From: an uncultured Flavobacteriaceae bacterium
GTDB taxonomy: Bacteria; Bacteroidota; Bacteroidia; Flavobacteriales; Flavobacteriaceae
Reading direction: 5' to 3'
Assembly (NCBI GenBank): GCA_943788695.1
Contig: CALSRG010000001.1
Location: 620,001-684,000, forward strand
Length of the DNA: 64,000 bases
Positions 9,114-18,900 of the stretch are shown in pieces. Both the position numbers and the translations under genes were made by a program. The number at the start of each line of letters is the position of its first letter. Positions within the stretch are counted from its first letter, which is position 1. The notes below the pieces were generated by a model, which saw only the letters and a list, made by a program, of their open reading frames with translations, ran no database searches and had not been told where the DNA came from.

Positions 9114-10901
9114 ATGTCAGCACATGTAGATACTCACGATCACGACGATCACGGCCACCACAAAGAGACTTTTATAACAAAGTATATCTTTAGTCAGGAT
9201 CATAAAATGATCGCCAAACAGTATTTGATCACCGGAACCATCATGGGTGTTATTGGAGTATTGATGTCTCTGATGATGCGAACCCAAATTGCGTGGCCTG
9301 GCGAACCGAATGTACTTTTTAAAGCCCTATTGGGAAAATGGGCTCCTGGCGGTGTCATGGACGCTGACATCTATCTGGCTTTAGTGACTATCCATGGCAC
9401 TATAATGGTTTTCTTTGTTCTGACCGCAGGACTAAGTGGTACGTTCAGTAACCTGCTTATTCCTTTACAAATAGGTGCTCGAGATATGGCGTCGGGGTTC
9501 TTAAATATGGTTTCCTACTGGTTGTTTTTTATTTCAAGTCTCGTCATGGTTATTTCATTGTTTGTAGCCTCAGGGCCGGCAGCAGCTGGATGGACCATAT
9601 ATCCACCTCTTAGCGCCTTGCCTTTAGCGCAAAGTGGATCAGGTATGGGAATGACTTTGTGGCTAGTATCTATGGCTATTTTTATAGCGTCCTCCTTACT
9701 GGGATCACTTAACTATATTGTAACTGTGATCAACCTTCGCACCAAAGGTATGTCAATGACAAGGTTGCCTTTAACCATTTGGGCATTTTTTGTTACAGCC
9801 ATTATCGGTGTAGTTTCTTTTCCAGTATTGCTTTCAGCGGCGCTTCTCTTAATCATGGATCGTAGTTTTGGCACATCATTTTTCTTATCGGATATTTTCA
9901 TTCAAGGCGAAGTGCTACATTATCAAGGTGGATCACCTGTATTGTTTGAACACTTATTTTGGTTCTTAGGTCACCCCGAAGTGTATATTGTATTATTACC
10001 AGCTCTTGGTATTACCTCCGAGGTCATTGCGACCAATTCGCGTAAACCAATTTTTGGCTATCGGGCCATGGTATTGTCGATTTTGGCGATTGCATTTTTA
10101 TCAACCATCGTATGGGGACATCATATGTTTATTTCGGGTATGAATCCATTCTTGGGATCTGTATTTACATTTACAACATTGTTAATTGCAATTCCTTCTG
10201 CGGTAAAGGCTTTTAACTACATTACAACACTTTGGAAAGGAAATCTCCAATTTAATCCAGCCATGTTGTTTTCAATTGGATTGGTTTCAACCTTTATCAC
10301 TGGAGGTTTAACTGGAATTATTTTGGGCGATAGCGCTTTGGATATTAATGTTCACGATACCTATTTTGTTGTTGCCCACTTTCATTTGGTGATGGGGATT
10401 TCAGCATTATACGGTATGTTTGCAGGAATATATCACTGGTACCCAAAGTTGTTTGGACGTATGCTTAACAAAAACTTAGGTTACGTGCATTTTTGGGTAA
10501 CTGCAATTTCAGCGTATGGTGTGTTTTTTCCAATGCATTTTATTGGAATGGCTGGATTACCTAGACGATATTATACCAACAGTAATTTCCCCTTATTTGA
10601 TGACCTTTCAAATGTGAATGTCTTGATCACCATTTTCGCCCTCGTTGGTGGGGTGTTTCAAATTGTCTTTTTATATAACTTTGTCCATAGCATGTTCTAT
10701 GGTAAAAGAGCTCCTAAAAACCCTTGGCGTTCAAACACCATGGAATGGACTACAGAAGTTGAGCATATACACGGAAACTGGGAAGGAGACATCCCCCACG
10801 TGTACCGCTGGCCTTACGATTATTCGAAACCAGGGTACGAAGAAGACTATGTGCCACAAAATATTCCACTCAAAGAAGGAGAAGAAGAACTTCATCACTA
10901 A
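9114..10901 (+). CDS. coxA: Cytochrome c oxidase subunit I
   Basis: This 595-residue heme-copper oxidase subunit shows the expected ligands: His94 and His424 for the low-spin heme, His422 for the high-spin heme, and the CuB site His287, His336 and His337. Tyr291 in HPEVY is the tyrosine cross-linked to His287 in family members. It has about twelve to fourteen membrane helices and a histidine-rich cytoplasmic N-terminus (residues 4-17). It reduces oxygen to water while pumping protons. It is the last gene of the operon; a strong terminator follows within 30 bases. Confidence 0.97.
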   Translation: MSAHVDTHDHDDHGHHKETFITKYIFSQDHKMIAKQYLITGTIMGVIGVLMSLMMRTQIAWPGEPNVLFKALLGKWAPGGVMDADIYLALVTIHGTIMVFFVLTAGLSGTFSNLLIPLQIGARDMASGFLNMVSYWLFFISSLVMVISLFVASGPAAAGWTIYPPLSALPLAQSGSGMGMTLWLVSMAIFIASSLLGSLNYIVTVINLRTKGMSMTRLPLTIWAFFVTAIIGVVSFPVLLSAALLLIMDRSFGTSFFLSDIFIQGEVLHYQGGSPVLFEHLFWFLGHPEVYIVLLPALGITSEVIATNSRKPIFGYRAMVLSILAIAFLSTIVWGHHMFISGMNPFLGSVFTFTTLLIAIPSAVKAFNYITTLWKGNLQFNPAMLFSIGLVSTFITGGLTGIILGDSALDINVHDTYFVVAHFHLVMGISALYGMFAGIYHWYPKLFGRMLNKNLGYVHFWVTAISAYGVFFPMHFIGMAGLPRRYYTNSNFPLFDDLSNVNVLITIFALVGGVFQIVFLYNFVHSMFYGKRAPKNPWRSNTMEWTTEVEHIHGNWEGDIPHVYRWPYDYSKPGYEEDYVPQNIPLKEGEEELHH

Positions 10902-10906
10902 AAAAG

Positions 10907-10931
10907 AAAGCCCTCGCAAGAGGGCTTTTTT
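10907..10931 (+). terminator. Rho-independent terminator after coxA
   Basis: The arms AAAGCCCTC (10907-10915) and GAGGGCTTT (10920-10928) form a perfect 9-bp stem with a GCAA tetraloop, and T residues continue to 10931. It separates the act-cox operon from ruvB, whose ATG begins at 10947. Confidence 0.9.
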
Positions 10932-10946
10932 AGTATCTTTATCATT

Positions 10947-11969
10947 ATGAACGAACATTTGGATCCCTCAAGCGACCAATTCACCCCTGAGGAACACGAT
11001 ATTGAAAGAGCACTAAGACCGCTGACCTTTGACGACTTTACGGGTCAAGCCCAAGTTCTCGAAAATTTACAAATTTTTGTTGAAGCTGCCAACAGGCGGA
11101 GCGAGGCGTTAGACCACACTTTGTTTCACGGCCCTCCAGGTTTAGGAAAAACGACCCTTGCTCATATCTTGGCTAACGAATTAGAAGTAGGTATTAAAAT
11201 CACCTCTGGGCCTGTACTTGACAAGCCAGGAGATTTAGCTGGTTTATTGACCAATTTAGAGTATCGGGATGTCCTTTTTATTGACGAAATTCATCGGCTC
11301 AGTCCAATTGTTGAGGAGTATTTATATTCGGCAATGGAAGATTTTAAAATAGACATCATGATCGAATCTGGCCCTAACGCCAGGTCAGTTCAGCTTAATC
11401 TTGAACCTTTCACTTTGGTTGGGGCCACAACCAGATCGGGTTTACTCACAGCCCCGATGCGTGCTCGATTTGGCATTAGTAGTAGATTGCAATATTATGA
11501 CACAGAATTACTTTCAACTATTGTTCAACGAAGTGCAGAAATTCTCAAGGTTCCAATGTCAATAGATGCAGCTATTGAAATTGCAGGTCGAAGTAGAGGG
11601 ACGCCGCGAATTGCCAATGCCTTATTACGCCGAATTCGTGATTTTGCACAAATAAAAGGTGACGGCACCATAGATATTTCTATTGCTCAATATGGTCTAA
11701 AGGCACTTAATGTCGATGCATACGGGCTTGACGAAATGGACAATAAAATACTGTCAACGATCATTGATAAATTTAAAGGTGGACCAGTTGGTATATCTAC
11801 TTTGGCTACAGCTGTTAGCGAAAGCTCCGAAACGATCGAGGAAGTTTATGAACCCTTTTTAATTCAACAAGGTTTTATTATGAGAACACCACGAGGTCGT
11901 GAGGTCACGGATTTAGCCTATCAACATTTGGGTAAAATAAGATCAAACTTACAGGGAGGCCTATTTTGA
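10947..11969 (+). CDS. ruvB: Holliday junction branch migration ATPase RuvB
   Basis: The 340-residue protein has the Walker [10 protein letters not shown] at residues 62-70, Walker B with DEIH at 113-116, the sensor and arginine-finger region GATTRSG, and the C-terminal winged-helix domain ending in the usual TPRGR region. RuvB forms the hexameric motor that drives branch migration with RuvA. The length is standard. A TATCTTTA sequence (10934-10941) lies just before the ATG and might be a -7 box. The last bases overlap the TTG start of queG. ruvA lies separately at 15310, on the other side of maeB. Confidence 0.97.
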   Translation: MNEHLDPSSDQFTPEEHDIERALRPLTFDDFTGQAQVLENLQIFVEAANRRSEALDHTLFHGPPGLGKTTLAHILANELEVGIKITSGPVLDKPGDLAGLLTNLEYRDVLFIDEIHRLSPIVEEYLYSAMEDFKIDIMIESGPNARSVQLNLEPFTLVGATTRSGLLTAPMRARFGISSRLQYYDTELLSTIVQRSAEILKVPMSIDAAIEIAGRSRGTPRIANALLRRIRDFAQIKGDGTIDISIAQYGLKALNVDAYGLDEMDNKILSTIIDKFKGGPVGISTLATAVSESSETIEEVYEPFLIQQGFIMRTPRGREVTDLAYQHLGKIRSNLQGGLF

Positions 11970-12892
11970 ACCACAAGTCTAAACATACCTCATTGATAAA
12001 AGCCGAAGCCAAACGCCTCGGTTTTTTATCTTGTGGCATCAGCCGTGCAGGTTTTCTCGAAGATGAGGCACCTAGGTTAGAAAATTGGCTTAATAGGAAT
12101 CATCATGGTGAAATGGGATATATGGCCAACCACTTTGATAAACGATTGGACCCCACAAAACTTGTTGATGGTGCGAAAAGTGTAATTTCTGTGTTACTTA
12201 ATTATTATCCCGAGCAAATTCAGATCGACAACAAAGCACCGAAAATCTCTAAATACGCTTATGGTTCAGATTACCATTTTGTTATAAAGGATAAGCTAAA
12301 ATTGCTGATGCAATTTATTTACGACGAAATTGGAGAGGTCGGTGGAAGGGCATTTGTTGATTCTGCCCCCGTACTTGACAAAGCATGGGCTGCCAAAAGT
12401 GGCTTGGGATGGATAGGTAAAAACAGTAATCTTTTGACGCAAAAGTTAGGCTCTTTTTACTTTATAGCAGAGCTTATTTTAGACATTGATTTGGAATATG
12501 ATACACCTACAACTGATCACTGTGGCAACTGCACAGCTTGTTTAGATGCTTGTCCTACAGAGGCCATTGTTGCGCCTTTTGTTGTGGATGGAAGCAAATG
12601 CATATCCTATTTCACCATCGAATTAAAAGAAAATTTACCTGATACAATGAAAGGTAAGTTTGACGATTGGATGTTTGGCTGTGATGTTTGTCAAGATGTT
12701 TGTCCATGGAATAAATTTTCAAAGCCACATCAAGAGCCTTTATTTGACCCTCATGCTGACCTATTATCTATGACAAAGTCTGACTGGGAAGAGTTAACGG
12801 AGGAAGTTTTTAATAACCTATTTCATAATTCCGCAGTTCAAAGGACCAAGTTTGTTGGTTTACAGAGAAATATAAATTTTTTAAAAGAATAG
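11966..12892 (+). CDS. queG: Epoxyqueuosine reductase QueG
   Basis: QueG performs the last step of queuosine synthesis in tRNA, reducing epoxyqueuosine with cobalamin and two [4Fe-4S] clusters. The cluster cysteines are visible at 186, 189, 192, 196 and 239, 242, 246, with Cys212 probably completing the set. The segment [12 protein letters not shown] (131-142) holds the conserved acidic residues. I accept a TTG start at 11966 because the following residues ([10 protein letters not shown], 11-20) match the family N-terminus and the next in-frame ATG would remove about 50 conserved residues. The start overlaps the ruvB stop by 4 bases, suggesting translational coupling. Confidence 0.94.
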   Translation: MNHKSKHTSLIKAEAKRLGFLSCGISRAGFLEDEAPRLENWLNRNHHGEMGYMANHFDKRLDPTKLVDGAKSVISVLLNYYPEQIQIDNKAPKISKYAYGSDYHFVIKDKLKLLMQFIYDEIGEVGGRAFVDSAPVLDKAWAAKSGLGWIGKNSNLLTQKLGSFYFIAELILDIDLEYDTPTTDHCGNCTACLDACPTEAIVAPFVVDGSKCISYFTIELKENLPDTMKGKFDDWMFGCDVCQDVCPWNKFSKPHQEPLFDPHADLLSMTKSDWEELTEEVFNNLFHNSAVQRTKFVGLQRNINFLKE

Positions 12893-12932
12893 CAGACATC
12901 ATGTCTGAATATAAAGCATACGTTTAACTTTG
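12893..12932 (+). promoter_or_regulatory. maeB promoter region with an operator-like dyad
   Basis: The perfect dyad CAGACAT-C-ATGTCTG (12893-12907) lies just after queG. A -7 box TAACTTTG (12925-12932) matching TAnnTTTG follows, and the maeB ATG is at 12954. The dyad overlaps the position expected for the -33 element, which would suit a repressor or activator site. The -7 match is direct; the regulatory role is inference. Confidence 0.4.
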
Positions 12933-12953
12933 TACAATATTTAGCAGAAACTT

Positions 12954-15239
12954 ATGAGTGAGCAACGTAAAAGACACGAAGCACTAATTTATCATGCCAA
13001 ACCTATTCCAGGTAAAATTAAGGTCGTTCCTACTAAAAAGTATACTTCTCAACGGGATTTGGCATTAGCCTATTCACCTGGTGTAGCAGAGCCTTGTTTA
13101 GAAATTGAAAAGGATAAAAATAACGCCTATAAATATACTACCAAAGGTAATTTAGTTGCGGTAATAACTAATGGAACTGCGGTTCTTGGACTAGGAAACA
13201 TTGGTCCCGAGGCATCAAAACCTGTCATGGAAGGTAAAGGTGTTCTTTTCAAAATTTTTGCTGATATTGATGTTTTTGATATTGAGATTGACACAGAAAA
13301 TGTTGATGAATTTGTAGAAACCGTTAAAAGAATCGCACCTACTTTTGGAGGGATCAATCTGGAAGATATTAAAGCCCCGGAAGCTTTCGAAATTGAACGT
13401 CGTCTCAAAGAAGAACTTGATATTCCTGTGATGCATGACGATCAGCATGGAACGGCAATCATCTCATCAGCAGCTTTATTAAACGCTGTGGAACTGGCGG
13501 GTAAGAAATTGGAAGAAGTCAAAATCGTTATAAGCGGTGCTGGTGCTGCGGCGATTTCTTGTTCTCGACTTTATCGTGCTTTTGGCGCAGATCGGAAAAA
13601 TATGGTCATGCTAGATTCAAAGGGTGTCATTCGTAGTGATCGTGACAATTTGAGTAAAGAAAAAGCAGAATTTTCTACAGATCGTGATTTGCACACATTG
13701 AACGATGCGATGCAAGATGCAGATGTTTTTATCGGATTGTCTATATCGAATATTGTCACTCCTGATATGCTCAAATCTATGGCGGTAAATCCAATAGTTT
13801 TTGCAATGGCAAATCCAGATCCTGAAATCCCGTACGATCTAGCTATAGCCACGCGTAAAGATATTATTATGGCTACTGGACGCACTGATCATCCTAATCA
13901 GGTTAATAATGTCCTCGGCTTTCCTTTTATTTTTAGAGGCGCATTAGATGTGCGGTCAACGACTATTAATGAAGCTATGAAAATGGCTGCTGTAAAGGCC
14001 TTGGCAGAATTGGCAAAAGAGCCAGTTCCTGAGCAAGTGAATATTGCTTATGAACAAACAAAATTGACCTATGGCCGCGATTATATTATTCCAAAACCTT
14101 TTGACCCTCGATTGATTTCTGTTGTTCCGCCAGCTGTTGCCAAAGCGGCGATGGAGACAGGTGTGGCAAGAGAACCAATTGAAGATTGGGAGAAATATGA
14201 AGAGGTGCTAATGCAGCGCCTTGGTAACGACAGTAAACTGGTGCGCTTGCTTCATAATAGGGCTAAATCAGACCCCAAAAGATTGGTCTTTACAGAGGCT
14301 GATCACCTGCCTGTGTTAAAGGCTGCGCAAATTGCTTTTGACGAAGGTATTGCAAAACCTATACTATTGGGCGACCGTGAGAAAATTGAAGCCCTCAAAG
14401 CAGAAATTGAATTTCATGAAGACGTTCCAATTATTGATCCAAAGTCGAATGAGGAGCGTGAACGTCGAAACCGCTATGCGCAAGTGCATTGGGATCAACG
14501 TAACCGGTCAGGTACGACCATGATTTCCTCAAAAAAACTGATGCGTGAGCGCAATTATTTTGCTGCTATGATGGTTAATGAAGGAGATGCTGACGCCCTA
14601 ATTACTGGTTTTTCTAGAAGCTTTCCATCGGTAATCAAGCCAATGCTTGAATTGATTGGACTTGACGCTGGCGCTACAAGAGTGGCAACCACCAATTTGC
14701 TTATTACGGAGCGTGGGCCGCTATTTTTGAGTGACACTTCGATTAATATCGATCCAAATTCGAAAGACCTAGCAACGATAGCAAGAATGACGGCTACTAC
14801 AGTAAAAATGTTTGGACTAGAACCCATAATGGCTATGATATCGTATTCAAACTTTGGATCATCCCACACAACTTCCCCTAGAAAGGTTAGGGATGCCGTG
14901 TCCTATTTACATCAGTATTATCCAAATCTAATTGTTGATGGGGAGGTTCAAACGGATTTTGCACTAAATAATGAGATGCTTCAAGATATTTTTCCTTTTT
15001 CTAAATTGGCTGGGAAAAAGGTCAATACGTTAATCTTTCCAAATTTGGATGCAGCGAATATCACCTATAAGCTGATCAAGGAGATTAATCATGCCGAGAA
15101 TATTGGCCCAATTATGATGGGGCTTAAAAAACCTGTTCATATTTTGCAGCTTGACGCTAGTGTTGATGAAATTGTGAACATGAGCGCCATAGCAGTAATA
15201 GACGCCCAGAAAAAACAAAAAAGAAGACAGCGCCACTAA
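12954..15239 (+). CDS. maeB: NADP-dependent malic enzyme (malic enzyme-phosphotransacetylase fusion)
   Basis: The 761-residue protein combines an N-terminal malic enzyme domain (about 1-430) with a C-terminal phosphotransacetylase-like domain (about 430-761), the MaeB architecture. The malate-binding region HDDQHGTAII and the nucleotide-binding ISGAGAAAIS are visible, as is the family motif AYSPGVAEPC near the N-terminus. It decarboxylates malate to pyruvate and makes NADPH; in characterised MaeB proteins the second domain is regulatory, sensing acetyl-CoA, and not catalytic. It has its own -7 box and ends in a lysine-rich tail. Confidence 0.95.
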   Translation: MSEQRKRHEALIYHAKPIPGKIKVVPTKKYTSQRDLALAYSPGVAEPCLEIEKDKNNAYKYTTKGNLVAVITNGTAVLGLGNIGPEASKPVMEGKGVLFKIFADIDVFDIEIDTENVDEFVETVKRIAPTFGGINLEDIKAPEAFEIERRLKEELDIPVMHDDQHGTAIISSAALLNAVELAGKKLEEVKIVISGAGAAAISCSRLYRAFGADRKNMVMLDSKGVIRSDRDNLSKEKAEFSTDRDLHTLNDAMQDADVFIGLSISNIVTPDMLKSMAVNPIVFAMANPDPEIPYDLAIATRKDIIMATGRTDHPNQVNNVLGFPFIFRGALDVRSTTINEAMKMAAVKALAELAKEPVPEQVNIAYEQTKLTYGRDYIIPKPFDPRLISVVPPAVAKAAMETGVAREPIEDWEKYEEVLMQRLGNDSKLVRLLHNRAKSDPKRLVFTEADHLPVLKAAQIAFDEGIAKPILLGDREKIEALKAEIEFHEDVPIIDPKSNEERERRNRYAQVHWDQRNRSGTTMISSKKLMRERNYFAAMMVNEGDADALITGFSRSFPSVIKPMLELIGLDAGATRVATTNLLITERGPLFLSDTSINIDPNSKDLATIARMTATTVKMFGLEPIMAMISYSNFGSSHTTSPRKVRDAVSYLHQYYPNLIVDGEVQTDFALNNEMLQDIFPFSKLAGKKVNTLIFPNLDAANITYKLIKEINHAENIGPIMMGLKKPVHILQLDASVDEIVNMSAIAVIDAQKKQKRRQRH

Positions 15240-15281
15240 GCATGCCAATCGTTTTAATAGATTTAATCTTCTAAATTTCGT

Positions 15282-15289
15282 TACATTTG
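15282..15289 (+). promoter_or_regulatory. -7 box of a ruvA promoter
   Basis: TACATTTG matches the Bacteroidetes -7 consensus TAnnTTTG and sits 21 bases before the ruvA ATG. I see no good -33 element at the usual spacing. Confidence 0.4.
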
Positions 15290-15309
15290 AACCTTTAGCA
15301 AATGAGAAG

Positions 15310-15891
15310 ATGATTACATTTTTGAAAGGCCGATTGGTTGAGAAAAACCCAACGCATGTTATAATTGAATGCAATGGAATTGGATATATGGTCCATATTT
15401 CATTAAATACTTATTCGCAGTTATCTGATGATGAGTCGGTGCTGGTTTATACCCATTTGCAAATTAAGGAAGACTCTCACACCTTGTTTGGTTTTTCGTC
15501 TACCATGGAACGCAACGTTTTTCGACTTCTAATTTCCGTTAGTGGTATCGGGGCTAGCATTGCTCGAACCATGTTGTCGTCGATGAATCCTATGCAAATT
15601 GTTCAAGCAATAAGCCAAGAGGATATTGCCTCAATTCAGGCTATTAAGGGTATTGGAGCCAAAACAGCGCAGCGTACTATCATTGAACTAAAAGATAAAG
15701 TTTTAAGTCTAAAAGATACTGATGAATCTGGGGTTAGTTTTAACAATACTTTTAAAGATGAAGCGTTATCTGCTTTAGAGGTGCTTGGATTTTCGCGAAA
15801 GGCTGCCGGGGCGGCTTTGGATAGTGTCAGGAAAACTGATCAGTCTTTGAAAGTTGAGGATCTCATAAAGGAAGCCCTGAAAAGACTTTAA
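15310..15891 (+). CDS. ruvA: Holliday junction DNA-binding protein RuvA
   Basis: The 193-residue protein has the RuvA layout: an N-terminal OB-fold (MITFLKGRLVEK onward), a helix-hairpin-helix region (SVSGIGASIARTML and IKGIGAKTAQRTI) and a C-terminal RuvB-binding three-helix domain (DEALSALEVLGFSRKAA). RuvA tetramers bind the four-way junction and recruit RuvB. Length is normal. It is followed by sprA after 23 bases, a neighbour order seen in other flavobacteria, so the two may be co-transcribed. Confidence 0.96.
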   Translation: MITFLKGRLVEKNPTHVIIECNGIGYMVHISLNTYSQLSDDESVLVYTHLQIKEDSHTLFGFSSTMERNVFRLLISVSGIGASIARTMLSSMNPMQIVQAISQEDIASIQAIKGIGAKTAQRTIIELKDKVLSLKDTDESGVSFNNTFKDEALSALEVLGFSRKAAGAALDSVRKTDQSLKVEDLIKEALKRL

Positions 15892-15914
15892 GCGCCAAGG
15901 AACAAATTGAATTG

Positions 15915-18900
15915 ATGACACAGGCCCCATTAATTATTAGATTATTTGCCAATACTAGTCTCCTTGTATTGGGATTATTTTGTAACACCTTCTTATGGGC
16001 GCAAGCCAGCAGTACTGTGGCGCAAGATTCAATCAAACCTCCTAGCTTGTTTAGCAACCTGAGCTTTGATAACCCTCCAAGTATAGCATCCTTATATACT
16101 TATGATCCTTTAACGAATCGTTATATTTTTTCTGAAACAATTGGAGAAATAAGACTAAATGTACCTGTCATTCTTACACCTAAGGAATACGAGGCTCTAG
16201 TCTTAAAAGAAGCTACTAAAACCTATTATCAAGACAAACTGGATGCTTTGAAAGGTTTAAAATCTGGATCTGCTGACCGTCAGCGTAATTTGATTCCTGA
16301 TCTCTATGTCAATTCAGGTTTTTTCGAAACCATATTTGGCGGTAATACCATTTCTGTTGCGCCTCAAGGATCTGTAGAAATGGATCTGGGTATTTTATAT
16401 TCTAAGCAAGATAATCCGACATTTTCGCCGAGAAATAGAAGTAACCTCACTTTTGATTTTGACCAACGAATACAATTAAGTCTTCTTGGAAAGGTAGGTA
16501 CAAGGTTACAAGTAAATGCCAATTATGATACTGAATCAACCTTTGATTTTCAAAATATTTTTAAACTCGAATTTAACCCATTGGCCAATCAAAGTGAAGG
16601 GGTACAGAACATATTAGACAAAGCATCTGGAGTGAGAGATAAATTGAATAATGTGACTCAAAAGGCTGACGGTTTAAAGAGTGACATTGAAGGATTGAAA
16701 AATCAATCTTCTGGCTTTACTAAAGGTGTTGATGGTAGTGAAGATAGTATCATACAAAAGATTGAAGTGGGTAATGTCAGTATGCCGTTAAACAGTTCTT
16801 TGATTTCAGGTGCTCAAAGTTTATTTGGATTTAGGACAGAATTGAAGTTTGGAAAAACACGCATCCAAGCAGTATTCTCAGAACAAAGATCGCAAACCAG
16901 GGCAGTTACTGCCCAAGGAGGCGGATCAATAGAAACTTTTGATTTTTTTGGGTTAGACTATGAAGACAACCGTCACTTCTTTTTATCTCAATATTTTAGA
17001 AATCATTACGATCAAGCGTTATCGAATTACCCTTATATTAACACTTTGGTTCAAATCACAAGGCTTGAAGTATGGGTAACCAATCGTGCCAATCAAACTC
17101 AGAATGTTAGAAATATTTTAGCACTTCAAGATCTTGGCGAATCGGACGTTTTAGGCTCAGGGGTAAACGTCTTGTCTGGGCCAGGTGCTTTTCCAAGCAA
17201 CAATAACAATGGTTTTGATCCAACCAATATAGGTGGAATTGGTTCTGTGTTAACAGAGGCAGTTAGAGATGTTTCCACTGTTCAGTCGGGTATTTTACTT
17301 CCAAACATCAATGAAGGTTTGGACTATGGTAAACTCGAAAATGCGCGAAAACTTGAGTCAGGAAGAGATTTTCAATTCCATCCTCAACTCGGCTATATAT
17401 CTTTGAATCAACGTTTGCAAAATGATGAAATTCTTGCGGTAGCCTACCAATATACAGTTGGCGACAAGGTTTATCAAGTGGGTGAATTTGGAAACGACGG
17501 TGTGAATGCAACCGACGTCACTGCTGGAGGCACTAATGACGAATTCCAAATTGTATCCAACAATAATTTAATTCTTAAAATGTTAAAAAGCACAGTGACG
17601 AATGTCAATGAGCCTATTTGGGATTTGATGATGAAAAACATATATGCTACCGGTGCTTATCAGTTGGAGCAAGAAGATTTTAGGCTTAATATTTTTTATA
17701 CTGAAACGGCAGCACGCAATTACATTTCACCAGTTGAAGGCACAACTTTTCCCGAATTTGAAGGTGGTCAAACCCCATTACAAGATTTGCCATTACTTCG
17801 GGTATTTAATTTAGATAGGTTAAACTTTAATAACGACCCTCAAGCTGGTGGAGATGGATTCTTTGACTATGTTTCTGGTATTACTGTGATGCCTCAAAAT
17901 GGAAAAATCATTTTCACTAAGGTTGAGCCTTTTGGGCGTTATTTATTCGACATACTTGATGATGACAATAACCCATCCGATAACCAATCGGACTATGACA
18001 CACCGAGTGCGTATAACTTAAACCAATCGAAATACGTTTACGACAAACTATATAAGCAAACCAAAACAGCTGCTTTAGAGGATGCTGAAAAAAATAAATT
18101 TCAATTCAAGGGGCGTTACAAATCTTCAGGCAGTTCGGGAATCCCTATTGGATTTAATGCGCCGCGAGGATCTGTAAAAGTAACTGCCGGGGGTCGTGTT
18201 CTGGTCGAGGGTGTTGATTATACCGTGAACTATCAAGCTGGTGTTGTGCAAATTCTCGACCCAGCACTAGAGGCTTCAAACGTGCCTATCGATGTGTCCG
18301 TCGAAAACAGTACTCTTTTTGGTCAACAAACCAAGCGCTTTACAGGCATTAATGTTGAACACCAATTCAATGAGAATTTTTTATTGGGGGCAACTTTTTT
18401 GAACTTAAACGAACGACCATTTACCCAAAAAGCCAATCTTGGCACAGAACCGATTAATAACACAGTTTTAGGATTCAATGGGAATTTTTCTTCAGAGGTT
18501 CCAGTTCTAACCCGATTGGTTAATAAATTACCCAACATTGATACAGATGTGGAGTCTAAAATTTCGGTACGTGGCGAGTTTGCATATCTAGCGCCTGGTT
18601 CTCCGAAAGGCACACAATTTCAAGGTGAGGCAACGTCATACATTGACGATTTTGAAGGCACGCAAAATGGGATAAGCTTGCTTTCTCCATTCTCATGGCA
18701 ACTGTCAAGTCGTCCCTTGAATTTATTTAATGACCCTTCACTTGATGCGGCGGGTGTCCAAAATGGCTACGATCGTGCTTTTTTAAATTGGTATACTATT
18801 GACCCTATTTTTTATACCAATCAACGTCCCTCTGGTATTACTGATGAAGACCTTTCAAGTTTATACACTCGTCGTATTTATGTTAATGAAATTTTTCCTG

